From DASUPK01 sp963743575 (GTDB lineage: Bacteria > Actinomycetota > Thermoleophilia > Solirubrobacterales > 70-9): 64,000 nucleotides of DNA. Below, in pieces: positions 24,196 through 34,540 of this stretch. The DNA is taken from assembly GCA_963743575.1 (NCBI GenBank), contig CAVUQC010000001.1, forward strand, positions 1 to 64,000. The letters run 5' to 3'. Positions within the stretch are counted from its first letter, which is position 1; every line of letters starts with the position of its first letter. The notes beneath the pieces are model-generated. The model saw only the letters and a program-made list of their open reading frames with translations. It ran no database searches and was not told the DNA's origin. Both the position numbers and the translations under genes were made by a program.

Positions 24196-24915
24196 CTAGG
24201 CGGCGGCCCGCAGGTGAACGTGCGCGTGGTGCTCCAGCGTCTCCGTGATCGCGCGGTCGGCCTGTGCGGCGACGCGGCGCTCGGCCTCGGGCGCCTCAGA
24301 CAGCGGGCGGGCCAGCGCATCGACCATGAACCGGTGTGCCTCCTCGCTGAACGCGAAGCCGCCGCCCTCGCAACTCGCGCAGACCACCCCGCCTGCGGAG
24401 CCGGAGAAGGCGGCCAGGTGATCGGCCTCCCCGCAGCTGGCGCAGCTCGCCAGCTCCGGTGAGAAGCCGGCGGCAAGGGCCAGCTTGAGGCGAAAGGCCA
24501 GGGCTGCCCCTGGAGCGCTGGCCGACTCTGGGTGTGCGTCGAGCAGCCCCAGGTAATTGCAGAGCAGGTTGTACGCGGCGTCATTCGGCTCGCCCGAGTC
24601 GAGCAGGCGCAGCACCGCGTCGCAGGCCCGCCCCGCCGATCCGAGCGCCGGCCCGTTGGAGCGCAGCGTCCCATGGCCATCGACCGTGGAGGCGCCGGTC
24701 ACGGTGAAGAGATCGCCCCGCCCCTCATAGAGGACGAGGTTCAGGCGAAAGAACGGCTCGAGCCGCCCGCCGAACCGTGACTTCGGCCGCCGCGACCCCT
24801 TCGCGATCGCCCCGATCCGCCCGCGCGTCGCGGAGTAGAGATGAACGATCCGGTCGGCCTCGCCGTAGCGGATGCTCCGCAGCACGACCGCCTCGGTCTT
24901 GAAGTTCCCGGGCAT
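24196..24915 (-). CDS. recO: DNA repair protein RecO
   Basis: This 239-residue protein has the N-terminal OB fold (KTEAVVLRSIRYGEADRIVH, IGAIAKGSRRPKSRFGGRLE). A helical C-terminal part carries a zinc-binding set of Cys pairs: ASCASCGEADHL and GVVCASCEGGGF (CxxC ... CxxC). RecO loads RecA with RecR and anneals SSB-coated strands in gap repair. It stands alone between a secreted-protein gene and a tandem palindromic repeat. Confidence 0.93.
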   Translation of the reverse strand: MPGNFKTEAVVLRSIRYGEADRIVHLYSATRGRIGAIAKGSRRPKSRFGGRLEPFFRLNLVLYEGRGDLFTVTGASTVDGHGTLRSNGPALGSAGRACDAVLRLLDSGEPNDAAYNLLCNYLGLLDAHPESASAPGAALAFRLKLALAAGFSPELASCASCGEADHLAAFSGSAGGVVCASCEGGGFAFSEEAHRFMVDALARPLSEAPEAERRVAAQADRAITETLEHHAHVHLRAAA

Positions 24916-24945
24916 GGCCCACCAACGCTGCCGAATACCCCGGAC

Positions 24946-24989
24946 GTGTTAAGGGGTCTGACCCCTTGTGTTAAGGGGTCTGACCCCTT
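24946..24989. repeat. Two tandem 22-bp units, each a REP-like palindrome
   Basis: The unit GTGTTAAGGGGTCTGACCCCTT is repeated exactly at 24,946-24,967 and 24,968-24,989. Within each, AAGGGGTC-T-GACCCCTT forms an 8-bp perfect stem around one base. Similar GGGGTCAGACCCC palindromes are widespread in bacterial genomes and, to my knowledge, are often linked to REP-associated (Y1-type) transposases. None is in this window. The second unit contains the last codons and the stop of the peptidase gene. Confidence 0.7.
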
Positions 24990-25915
24990 GGGTGCCGCAC
25001 CGCGTCCCGGATTGCGGCGGCCGTCACGGTCGCGGCCGCCGCCCCGATCTGGAACGGTGCGAACTGGTCCGGCTCGCCTCGACCCGACGCGAGGCAAAAG
25101 ACCACGTCACCGTCGACCGGCGTGAAGACCGGATCGATCGCTCGGCCCATGCCGGCAGTCGCGGCGCGGGCGACGATCGAACACTGCCGCTTGTCGAGCG
25201 CGGCGTCGGTGCAGACCACGACCGGCGTCGAGTTCCCCTCCGGGACCCGGAACTCGGGCGGCTGCTCCATCGCGGCGATCAGCTCGGCACCCCGGAGCTC
25301 CTCACCCTCCTCCCCGCGCGGGCCGGCCAGGACCGACCCGTCTTCGTCGATCACGTCCCCAGCCGCATTCACGGTGGCGATGGCGGCCACCGTATGACCG
25401 GTCCCGGTGACGAGCGCCGTATAGCCGACGCCGCCTTGTCGTGCCCGATCCCGACCGAGCAGCTTGCCGACGGTGGCTCCCGTCCCGGCGCCCACCGCCC
25501 CGCGCTCCGGGATCCCCTCGTCCGCCGCCTCGCACGCCGCGTAGCCCTGATCCGGACCCGGCCGGACCTTCCCCTCACCCGATGGGAGGTCGTAGATCAC
25601 CGCCGCGGGCACCAGCGGGACCCGCCCGTAGGGAGTGAAGTAGCCGCGGTCGTGATCCTCGAGCCAGCGGACGACGCCGTCGGCGGCCGCCAGCCCAAAG
25701 GCGCTGCCTCCGGTGATCAGGATCGCGTTGGCCTCGTTGGCGTTGGCGAGCGGCCGTAGGGTGTCGGTCTCCCGCGTGCCCGGCCCGCCGCCGTGCACGC
25801 AGACGCCGCCGGGCGTCTCCGGCGGAGGGATCACGACCGTGCACCCCGTCCCGCCAACCTGATCGGACCAGTGCCCGACGACGAATCCCGCCGGGAGTGG
25901 GACCGGATCGCTCAT
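24971..25915 (-). CDS. P1 family peptidase (DmpA/BapA-like N-terminal nucleophile hydrolase)
   Basis: This 314-residue protein from the ATG at 25,915 has GGSAFGLAAADGVVRWLED and VGAGTGATVGKLLG of the DmpA fold. Around residue 236 it has PEGNSTPVVVCTDAALDK, where autocleavage before Ser/Thr would create the N-terminal nucleophile. Family members are aminopeptidases, some acting on beta-amino or D-amino acids. The last residues (PRGQTP) and stop are encoded by the palindromic repeat. ATGA overlap with the mutM stop places it last in the M20-to-mutM run. Confidence 0.85.
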   Translation of the reverse strand: MSDPVPLPAGFVVGHWSDQVGGTGCTVVIPPPETPGGVCVHGGGPGTRETDTLRPLANANEANAILITGGSAFGLAAADGVVRWLEDHDRGYFTPYGRVPLVPAAVIYDLPSGEGKVRPGPDQGYAACEAADEGIPERGAVGAGTGATVGKLLGRDRARQGGVGYTALVTGTGHTVAAIATVNAAGDVIDEDGSVLAGPRGEEGEELRGAELIAAMEQPPEFRVPEGNSTPVVVCTDAALDKRQCSIVARAATAGMGRAIDPVFTPVDGDVVFCLASGRGEPDQFAPFQIGAAAATVTAAAIRDAVRHPRGQTP

Positions 25916-26859
25916 GCGCTCCGTGCCTTCCGCGCGGACGCCTTCTTTCGCCGTGGCCTCTTGCGCAGACGCTCCTGGCACACCGGGCAGTAGTAGGTCG
26001 ATCGCCCCGTGACCACGATTCGCTGGATCACGCCCCCGTCGTCGCGCAGACAGACCTCTCCCTCACGGGTGTGGACCAGGAACTCGTCCTGCATCGAGCC
26101 GCGCTCGCCGCGCGCATCGCGGTAGTCGTCGATGCTCGCCCCACCGTGGTCGAGACCCGCCTCGAGCGCCCCGACGATCCCCTCGACCAATCGCTCGGCA
26201 TGCTCGAGCTTCATCGATCCCGCCGGGGAGAGCGGATGAAGCCTCGCCCGCCAGAGGGCCTCGTCGGCGTAGATGTTCCCGATCCCCGCGACCCGCGTCT
26301 GGGTCAGCAGAAACGACTTGAGCGGCGCCTTGCGGTCCTTCGCCAGCTCCAGCAGTCGCTGCGGCGTGAGCTCACCGGAGAGAGGCTCGACGCCCAGCCG
26401 GCTCGCGAAGAAGTCGTCCAGCTGATCACCGGCATCGAGCACAACGGCCTGCCCGAAGCGCCTCACATCCGTGAAGACGAGGGTGCGCCCATCGTCGAGC
26501 TCGAAGCGCGCGCGAACGTGACGGGGCTCCGGCGCTGCCTCGTAGAGGCGCGGGCCGCCCAGCCGTTCGCTCTTCATCAGGTCAGCGGTCTCGCCCTGCT
26601 CTGAGTCCCGCAGGAGGAGGTTGCCCGTCATCCGCAGGTGCATGGCCAGTGTGCGACCGCCCTCCAGGCCGACCAGCAGGTACTTCCCGCGGCGGGCGAC
26701 GGCGGTCACCTCCCTGCCGGCCACGGCGTTCTCCAGTGCACTCGGCGACTCCGGGCGCGTCAGGCGCTCATCGAGCACGGTCGCCGCCAAGATCCGCTTA
26801 CCGACCAGCTCAGGCTCGAGCTGGCGGCGAACCGTCTCCACCTCGGGCAGCTCGGGCAT
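25912..26859 (-). CDS. mutM: Formamidopyrimidine-DNA glycosylase (MutM/Fpg) with altered zinc finger
   Basis: This 315-residue protein keeps the catalytic N-terminus PELPEVETVRRQLEPEL (Pro2 and Glu3 are active-site residues), the beta-hairpin Lys near RRGKYLLVGL and the helix-two-turn-helix IGNIYADEALWRARLHP. It removes oxidised purines such as 8-oxoguanine. In the C-terminal finger, Cys270 is followed by Leu-Arg-Asp, so the second Cys of the usual CxxC is Asp273, while Cys291 and Cys294 remain. The tail is very basic (RKRPRRKKASARKARSA). Ten bp separate it from xerD. Confidence 0.9.
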   Translation of the reverse strand: MPELPEVETVRRQLEPELVGKRILAATVLDERLTRPESPSALENAVAGREVTAVARRGKYLLVGLEGGRTLAMHLRMTGNLLLRDSEQGETADLMKSERLGGPRLYEAAPEPRHVRARFELDDGRTLVFTDVRRFGQAVVLDAGDQLDDFFASRLGVEPLSGELTPQRLLELAKDRKAPLKSFLLTQTRVAGIGNIYADEALWRARLHPLSPAGSMKLEHAERLVEGIVGALEAGLDHGGASIDDYRDARGERGSMQDEFLVHTREGEVCLRDDGGVIQRIVVTGRSTYYCPVCQERLRKRPRRKKASARKARSA

Positions 26860-26869
26860 GGCCTAGACG

Positions 26870-27835
26870 CTACTGAGGCAGATGCGCCCTTGGGTGGGCC
26901 TTGAAGTAGGCCTCCTTCAGCTCCTCGCCCGAGAGGTGCGTGTAGAGCTGGGTCGTCGAGAGATCCGCATGGCCGAGCATCTCCTGAACCGAGCGCAGAT
27001 CACAGCCGCCAGAGAGCAGGTGAGTCGCGAAGGAATGGCGCAGGGTGTGAGGGCTCATCCGGTCGCCGAGCCCGGCGGACTGGGCGTGCCGCAGCACGAT
27101 CTTGTAGAGACCCTGGCGGGTGAGCGGCCCACCGCGGAAGTTGACGAACAGCTTGCGCTCGTCGTTCGAGCGCACGAGCTCGGGCCGGGCGCCTCGCAGA
27201 TAAACGCGGACCGCCGCGATCGCCTTGCCCCCGACGGGCACCAGGCGCTCCTTTGATCCCTTGCCCCGCGCCCGGACGATCCCGTGCTCGAGGTCCACAT
27301 CTGAGATCTCCAGGGAGATGGTCTCGGAGGCACGCAATCCGGACGCGTACATGATTTCGAGCAGCGCGCGGTCCCGAACCGTCACCGCGTCATCGCCGCG
27401 GGGCTGGGCGAGCAGCCGCTGCACCTCGCCGTAGCTCAGGACCTCCGGAAGCTTCTTGCCGCGCCGCGGCGTCTCCAGCTTCGCCGCTGGATCGTCCTCG
27501 ACCTCCTCTTCCCGGCGCAGGTGCCGATAGAAGGAGCGCAGGCAGGCCGCCTTGCGGTTCACGGTCGCGGTCGAGCATGGAGCCCGCCCGTTGCCGTCGC
27601 CCTTTGCGACGTCGGCCAGGAAGTCGGAAAGATCCGAGGGCTCGGCGGCGGTCGCATCCCGGTCCCGCTCAGCCAGGAAGCGCCCGAACTGGAGCAGGTC
27701 GGTGCGGTAGGCGGCGAGCGTGTTGCGCGAGAGCCCCCGCTCGAATTCGAGGTGGGCGAGGAAGTCGAGGACCAGCGCCTCGTAGCGCTCCGACGGCTGC
27801 GTCTGGGCAGGCCTTTCAGGCGCGATCGTGGCCAT
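26870..27835 (-). CDS. xerD: Tyrosine site-specific recombinase XerD
   Basis: This 321-residue protein has an N-terminal core-binding domain (LVLDFLAHLEFERGLSRNTL) and a catalytic domain. The catalytic set is complete: Arg168 (YASGLRASE), Lys195 region (GKGSKERLVPV), His263 and Arg266 (SPHTLRHSFATHLL), His289 (LGHADLSTTQ) and nucleophile Tyr298. With a partner it would resolve chromosome dimers at dif. The basic 40-residue insert around 75-90 is loosely conserved. Its place after NUDIX matches the mycobacterial gene order. Confidence 0.93.
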   Translation of the reverse strand: MATIAPERPAQTQPSERYEALVLDFLAHLEFERGLSRNTLAAYRTDLLQFGRFLAERDRDATAAEPSDLSDFLADVAKGDGNGRAPCSTATVNRKAACLRSFYRHLRREEEVEDDPAAKLETPRRGKKLPEVLSYGEVQRLLAQPRGDDAVTVRDRALLEIMYASGLRASETISLEISDVDLEHGIVRARGKGSKERLVPVGGKAIAAVRVYLRGARPELVRSNDERKLFVNFRGGPLTRQGLYKIVLRHAQSAGLGDRMSPHTLRHSFATHLLSGGCDLRSVQEMLGHADLSTTQLYTHLSGEELKEAYFKAHPRAHLPQ

Positions 27836-27870
27836 ACGGATTACTTCCGCGGCGGCCGGCCCGTCCCTGC

Positions 27871-28401
27871 CTAGATCAGCTCCTTCAGCATGAGCAGCCC
27901 GATCAGCGACTTGGCGTCCTCACACCTCTCGATGGCGGTATCGAGGTCGCTGAGCGGGATCTCGACCAGCTCGATCCGCTCCTCCGGTGTCTGCTCGCCC
28001 TCCACGTCGTAGAGCTCCGTGGCGAGAAACAGCCAGAGGCGCTCGTTGGTCCAACCGGGGCTCGTGTAGAAGCTCTTCAGCTCGCGCCAGTCGCCGGCGG
28101 CCTTGCTGATCTCCTCGGCCAGCTCCCGCTGGGCGCACTCGAGGGGCGTCTCCCCCTCGACGTCCAGCTTGCCCGCGGGGAGCTCCAGCAGCGCGGGCTC
28201 GTCGACCGCCTCGCGGGGCTGCTCGACCATATAGAGGGTGCGTCCGTCGTGGGGGATCACGCAGACGGCTCCGGGATGGACGACCACCTGCCGCGTGGAG
28301 CGGCTGCCGTCCTCGTACTGGAAGGTCTCCATCCGCACCGAGGCGATCGGGCCGCGATGGACAAGCTTCCCTCCCACCTTCTGAAGGCGCTCGTCGCTCA
28401 T
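27871..28401 (-). CDS. NUDIX hydrolase, ADP-ribose pyrophosphatase-like
   Basis: This 176-residue protein has the Nudix box GKLDVEGETPLECAQRELAE, continuing E-I-S, so the final Gly of the consensus is Ser. The REL-x-EE core needed for Mg2+ is intact. The N-terminal strands (FQYEDGSRSTRQVVVHPGAV) resemble ADP-ribose pyrophosphatases. It cleaves nucleoside diphosphate derivatives in the cytosol. ATGA overlap links it to DUF3866. The homologous position in Mycobacterium (between pyrG and xerD) is also a NUDIX gene. Confidence 0.88.
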   Translation of the reverse strand: MSDERLQKVGGKLVHRGPIASVRMETFQYEDGSRSTRQVVVHPGAVCVIPHDGRTLYMVEQPREAVDEPALLELPAGKLDVEGETPLECAQRELAEEISKAAGDWRELKSFYTSPGWTNERLWLFLATELYDVEGEQTPEERIELVEIPLSDLDTAIERCEDAKSLIGLLMLKELI

Positions 28402-29447
28402 GGGGCCACCTCCGCCACCGTCGCGGCCGCGAGCGCGTCACCCGCGGCCAGCGCCGCCGCGAAGAAGAGACGGTCCTCGCCGATCCCGCGGCCCATGTGT
28501 GTCGCCGGGAGTCCGCTCTCCGCGTACTCGTCCACCGGCGCCTCCCGCGGCCAGATCTCGTGGCGATCGCCGCACACCCGGCGCAGCTCGTCAAGCGATT
28601 CGTCCTTTCGGAGGCGGGGCAACGGCGACTGCCTCCGCGCAGGCGCGGGCACCCGCACGTTGCCGAGCAGGATTCGCAGCACGGTCGCGGTGTGGTGGCT
28701 CAGGCCGCGGTGGCGAGGACGCGGATCGGCGCTCGACATCCGGGGCGCGAGCAGCGTCTCGTGACCGAGGATCAGCGAGGCGTGCGCGGTTTCGAGAGCC
28801 TCCATCCCCCCGTGCCCGAGCTCAGATTCGGACCCGACGATCCCAGGCCCCGGTCCGGCAATCACGGCGTCCCAGCCGAGCGGGCCGGCGGCGGCCTGAA
28901 GCGCTCCGATCACGGTGATCGCCTCATGCTCCCCGCCATACGTCGGGCCAGCCGTGATGTGGCCGGAGAGCAACTCCGTGCGACGCAGCTCGACGACGTC
29001 CTTCGAGAGCGCGCCGGGAAGGGAGCCCCCTGGGGTCTGGACGTAGCCGACCTGCTGTACCGGGGCCGCGCGTCCTGCGGCCCAGGCCGCGGGCGCCAGC
29101 TGCCCATGAAGCGAGAGCACCAGCACGGGGATCCGCCGGAGAGGACCTCGGTGTTCCCGGGTCTCGACCGGGTCCACCGGGTGCTGCAGCGACGTGTAGT
29201 TCAGCTTCATGGCCGCAGCGTCGTCAGCCCCCGGGTGATTCAGGCCGCGGGTCAGGTTCACGTGCACGACGTCGAATCCCCCCGAGCCCAGCCCGAGGTC
29301 CTGCGCCTCGGTGTTCAGGATCAGCTCATCGCCCTTTCGGATCTCTCCGACGAGGGACTCGTCGGCCCACGCCGCCCGCTCCTCGTCCCCGACCCGAACC
29401 CGAAGCGGATCCACCTCCGTGACGACTCCCCGGCGGAGCTTCAACAC
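28398..29447 (-). CDS. DUF3866 family protein
   Basis: This 349-residue protein starts MLKLRRGVVTEVDPLRVRVG and contains LNTEAQDLGLGSGGFDVVHV, TAGPTYGGEHEAITVIGALQ and AVIAGPGPGIVGSESELGHG. These fit the actinobacterial DUF3866 family as I remember it. A beta-rich start is followed by an alternating fold and many conserved Gly; no membrane segment is seen. Function is unknown. It is wedged between the M20 peptidase (3-bp gap) and the NUDIX gene (4-bp overlap), so it is co-transcribed with both. Confidence 0.75.
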   Translation of the reverse strand: MLKLRRGVVTEVDPLRVRVGDEERAAWADESLVGEIRKGDELILNTEAQDLGLGSGGFDVVHVNLTRGLNHPGADDAAAMKLNYTSLQHPVDPVETREHRGPLRRIPVLVLSLHGQLAPAAWAAGRAAPVQQVGYVQTPGGSLPGALSKDVVELRRTELLSGHITAGPTYGGEHEAITVIGALQAAAGPLGWDAVIAGPGPGIVGSESELGHGGMEALETAHASLILGHETLLAPRMSSADPRPRHRGLSHHTATVLRILLGNVRVPAPARRQSPLPRLRKDESLDELRRVCGDRHEIWPREAPVDEYAESGLPATHMGRGIGEDRLFFAAALAAGDALAAATVAEVAP

Positions 29448-29450
29448 CGT

Positions 29451-30587
29451 CTATCCCCCGTCTGCCGTCGCAGCCACCTTCGCGGCCTCGTCGAGCGCCG
29501 CCTCGCATACGGCGAGCATCTCCACGATCGCGCCTTCCGTGACCGACTCCTGCGGCGTGTGGTTCGCCTCGGTGCCGTTGGCCAGCAGCACGGCGTCATA
29601 GCCGGATGCGACCAGAGCATTCGCATCGCTCCCTCCTCCGGTGGCGACAAGCTCCGGCTCCCGGCCCGTTCGCCTCAGCGCATCCGAGGCGATCCGCACC
29701 GCATCGGACTTGGGATCGAGTCGGTAGCCGCGGAACATCTCGATCACCTGCGCGTCAACGTCGCAGCCCTGGGCGCCCGCGGCCCAGGTGCACGCGTCCA
29801 CCATTTCGCCGATCTTCGTTGCCGCCTTCTCGCCGTCGACGCTGCGCGCCTCGCCGAGGATTCGGCAGTGCCCGGCGACGACGTTCGACGCCGTCCCGCC
29901 CTCGATGATGCCAACGTTCGCGGTGGTCTCCTCGTCGAGCCGGCCGAGCTTCATCTCTGCCACCGCCGCTGCCGCCGCCGCGATCGCGCTGTGTCCATCC
30001 TCCGGGTTGATGCCGGCATGAGCCTCCTGGCCGGTGAAGTCCGCGATCAGCCGCTTGTAGGTCGGCGCCGCCACTATCACCTCCCCGATTGGCGTCGCGT
30101 GATCGAGCACGTAACCGAAGGGAGCGCGAAGGAGCGTGATGTCGAGCTCCCTGGCGCCGCGCAGCCCGTCCTCCTCGGCGACGGTGAATACGATCTCCAG
30201 GCCCAGCGGGCCCGGATTCGCCGCGTGCCGTGCGGCCAGCTCCATCACCACGGTGACCGCCGCCTTGTTGTCCGCGCCGAGAATCGTGTCGCCGCGGGTC
30301 GTGAAGCGCCCGTTCTCGCGGACGACCTCGATCGGGCCGTCGTGGGGAACCGTGTCGAGATGGGCGAAGAACGAGACCCACCCCTCTCCTGTCCCGGGGA
30401 CCCGGGCAATCAGATTGCCCGCGGCGGCCTCGGCCGGGACCGCCGACCCATCCTCGGTGATGTCGACCCCGAACCCGCGCAACTCGTCGAGGACCGCGTC
30501 GGCGACCTCGCGCTCCTGACCGGTCGGACTCGCGATCTCGCAGAGGCGAGCGAAGCGCTCGAGCATCCGCTGGTCCTCCGCGTTCAC
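29451..30587 (-). CDS. M20/M42-type zinc peptidase, PepT-like
   Basis: This 378-residue protein has metal-ligand motifs: VSFFAHLDTVPHDG (His and Asp), DTILGADNKAAVTVVMEL (bridging Asp), IVFTVAEEDGLRGARELD (Glu-Glu base pair) and ATGGGSDANALVASG near the end. This arrangement matches tripeptide aminopeptidase-like M20 enzymes, which act in the cytosol on short peptides. It is the first gene of the tight run M20-DUF3866-NUDIX-xerD-mutM-P1 peptidase. Confidence 0.87.
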   Translation of the reverse strand: MNAEDQRMLERFARLCEIASPTGQEREVADAVLDELRGFGVDITEDGSAVPAEAAAGNLIARVPGTGEGWVSFFAHLDTVPHDGPIEVVRENGRFTTRGDTILGADNKAAVTVVMELAARHAANPGPLGLEIVFTVAEEDGLRGARELDITLLRAPFGYVLDHATPIGEVIVAAPTYKRLIADFTGQEAHAGINPEDGHSAIAAAAAAVAEMKLGRLDEETTANVGIIEGGTASNVVAGHCRILGEARSVDGEKAATKIGEMVDACTWAAGAQGCDVDAQVIEMFRGYRLDPKSDAVRIASDALRRTGREPELVATGGGSDANALVASGYDAVLLANGTEANHTPQESVTEGAIVEMLAVCEAALDEAAKVAATADGG

Positions 30588-30646
30588 GCGCGACAGGCTA
30601 GTCAGCGCACCCGGGCGACGTCACCCGGCGCTGATAGAAGACGGTC

Positions 30647-31107
30647 GTGTCACGCAGACCGACGCAGCTCGAACACCACGAGCACCCCGTCCGGCACTCC
30701 TCGGACTCGCCGTCGCCCGCGTGGGAGGCAAGGCTCGAGATCATCATCGCGATCGCGCTCGGACTTGCCGCCGTCGTGATCGCCAGCGCCGTCTATCTCA
30801 ATGAGCACCAGGAGCACAAGGCGGAGGTGGACTTCCACCAGGCCACCCAGCGCCTGCTGTCGGCCACCACCGTGGGGCTCAGAACTCCAGCCGGTCGCGC
30901 TCTCGAGCTGAGTTCGACCCAAGAGGTCGAGGATGCCGAGGGCCACCAGGAGAAGGCATCGCAGTACACGCTGGCGGAGGTGATCCTGGCCACCTCACTC
31001 TTCCTCTTCGGCGTCGCCGGAATCAGCTCGCACTGGCGGATCAAAATCGGGGCGTTCTCGGTCGCCACCACGATCTTCCTGGTCGCCCTGGTCGTGCTGG
31101 CGACCAT

Positions 31108-31111
<4 letters not shown>
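30647..31111 (+). CDS. Membrane protein, DUF4337-like
   Basis: This 154-residue protein has a hydrophilic start rich in His and Ser, a membrane segment at residues 27-48 (LEIIIAIALGLAAVVIASAV), a long soluble helical part (NEHQEHKAEVDFHQATQRLL) and two C-terminal membrane segments (about 106-124 and 132-152). The TM-helix-TM-TM layout resembles DUF4337 proteins. It starts at GTG 30,647 and is convergent with pyrG, overlapping it by 4 bp. Confidence 0.62.
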
Positions 31112-32798
<1,687 letters not shown>

Positions 32799-32802
<4 letters not shown>

Positions 32803-33500
32803 TTGACTCTGCCGAGCGAGTCTAGTCGGTCGAACAGCGGAACCCGCTCGATTGTCGTGGCGATCGAGCGAAACTCCCCATAGAGCGAGATCGCGATCAG
32901 GGCCACGAGCGCGATCGCCGTCCCGGCCGCACCGAGAGCGGCGACGGAGACGACTCCGACCATCGCGCCGATCAGGCTCGCCCCGCTGTCGCCGAGCATC
33001 GCCCTCTCCCGCAGGGTGATCAGCGCCCCGGCCGCGACCGCGACCGCGAACGGCCAGATGGGCGCGAGCGGCGCCGCTGACCCGGCGATGGCGGCGAGTC
33101 CCGCGAGAGCCAGAGCGGCCGCCTTCTCGGTCCTTCCCGGTCGCAGGTCGATCAGGTTGGCCACGTGGGGAGTCAGGGCCAGCACCCCCAGGTCAACGAG
33201 ATAGGGCGCCCCCTCTCCCGGGGCCGCCCAGGCCGCTAGCGCGATCGTCCCGAGCGCCTTGAGCGCACCCGTCGAGGGCCGCCCGGCAGCCAGCGCCGCG
33301 CCGTGACCGCGCACTCCCCGCGGGCCTCCCTCGCCGAACAGGTCGTCGACGAGCCCCAGCACCGATACGCCGGCCACGTAGGCGATCCAGCGGTCCGCGT
33401 CCATGCCGGCGAGCCCGCCCACGATCAGCCCGGCCGCGAGGATCGGCAGGCCGAGAGGAAAGAAGACCAGCGCGCCGCGGTAGTTGGGTCGCCGGGTCAA
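32799..33500 (-). CDS. Short MraY/WecA-like (PNPT superfamily) membrane protein in the steA-pyrG cluster
   Basis: This 233-residue polytopic protein has about seven hydrophobic segments. It has VLGLVDDLFGEGG (the DD pair of polyprenyl-phosphate sugar-1-phosphate transferases), HVANLIDLRPGRTEKA (counterpart of NLTDG) and AMLGDSGASLIGAMVG (GD-S/T-G motif). It is about 90 residues shorter than MraY or WecA. The first helices and the His-rich final loop are missing. Its TTG start overlaps the steA stop and its own stop overlaps pyrG. In Mycobacterium this slot holds the SteB/MctB gene. A role in envelope precursor handling with SteA is inference. Confidence 0.7.
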
Positions 33501-34513
33501 GCCGGCCGGGAGGCGCCGGGGAGCAGCCGGCCGACGCCGCTCGCGTCGACCAGGGCGTCCCCCACGAGCAGGCGGGCCAGGAACGTCGACGACATCCCCG
33601 CCCTGCCCTTGCCGAGGAACTCGACCAGCGACTGCGGAGTGCCGACGCTCACCAGCAGCTCCGCCCCGTGCTCGTAGGCCATCAGCAGGGCGAGGTCCTG
33701 GCTCGTGCCGGGAGCGGCGACGATCGAATGCGGAAGCCCGAGCCTCTCGAGACGCGCGGCGCCGGGCGCTCCTCCGCCGGGATATCCCTGGACCACCAGC
33801 TCCGCCCCGCTCCGCAGGGCGGCCTCACCGGCGGAGTCCATGTCGCCGACGATCAGATCAGGAGGCAGGCCTCGGTCGAGCAGCGCGTCGGCACCGCCGT
33901 CCACGCCGATCAGAACGGGCATGCGGCGCTCGACGTAGCCCGCGAGAGCATCGAGGTCACGGACGTGATCCCCGCCGCGGACGACGATCAGGGCGTCGCG
34001 GCCACGAAAGTTCGTCCGTGGCTCGGGAAGCTCTCCGAGCGAGAGGAATCCTTCCGCCTCGTCCCGCACGTGCTCGAGAGTGTTCTGTGCGAACTCACGG
34101 AGAAGATCCACGGAGCGGCCTCGCCCCTCCTCGAGCAGCGCCTGCAGATCGTCGGCGTCGAGCGCGGTCCCTCCGGCCACCGAGGTGCCGGCGACGCGGA
34201 TCTCCCCGCCGTCGATCTCGAGGGGATCGCCGTCACGGACCAGCTCGAGCACCCCGGCGTCCGCATCGATCAGCGGGATCCCCGCTCGGGTCAGGATGAG
34301 AGGCCCGAGGTTGGGGTGCGTCCCGTCGGCAGATGGGGACGCGTTGACGACGGCCGCTGGGCTTGCCGCGACCAGCTCCTGGGCCGCGACCCGATCCACG
34401 TTGGCGTGGTCGATCACCGCGATCTCGCCGGGTGCGAGCCGCCCCACGAGCTCCTTGGTGCGCGGGCCGACCCGGGCGGTCCCGGCGACGACGCTTGGAA
34501 CGGCGACGGCCAT
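33497..34513 (-). CDS. steA: SteA-like putative cytokinetic ring protein
   Basis: This 338-residue protein has the SteA pattern: TARVGPRTKELVGRLAPGEI, IDHANVDRVAAQELV and a central thiamin-pyrophosphokinase-like fold (VLIGVDGGADALL, DLIVGDMDSAGEAAL). A final Leu/Gly-rich hydrophobic region (STFLARLLVGDALVDASG) follows. In Corynebacterium SteA acts with the membrane protein SteB at the division site. Here it lies between recN (27-bp gap) and the MraY-like gene (4-bp overlap). Confidence 0.85.
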   Translation of the reverse strand: MAVAVPSVVAGTARVGPRTKELVGRLAPGEIAVIDHANVDRVAAQELVAASPAAVVNASPSADGTHPNLGPLILTRAGIPLIDADAGVLELVRDGDPLEIDGGEIRVAGTSVAGGTALDADDLQALLEEGRGRSVDLLREFAQNTLEHVRDEAEGFLSLGELPEPRTNFRGRDALIVVRGGDHVRDLDALAGYVERRMPVLIGVDGGADALLDRGLPPDLIVGDMDSAGEAALRSGAELVVQGYPGGGAPGAARLERLGLPHSIVAAPGTSQDLALLMAYEHGAELLVSVGTPQSLVEFLGKGRAGMSSTFLARLLVGDALVDASGVGRLLPGASRPA

Positions 34514-34540
34514 CGGCAGAGCCTATGCAGCCCGGAGCGC

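Noticed and set aside
24946..24989. Attachment site or transposon end
   Set aside because: There is no transposase, target duplication or second copy elsewhere in the window. Tandem palindromic units fit a REP-like element better.
26870..27835. Phage or integron integrase
   Set aside because: The size, motif spacing and the conserved neighbourhood (NUDIX, mutM) fit housekeeping XerD. No tRNA or cargo genes are next to it.
28497..30779. 760-codon plus-strand open frame
   Set aside because: It mirrors DUF3866 and the M20 peptidase on the other strand and is rich in Arg/Gly/Asp with no domain.
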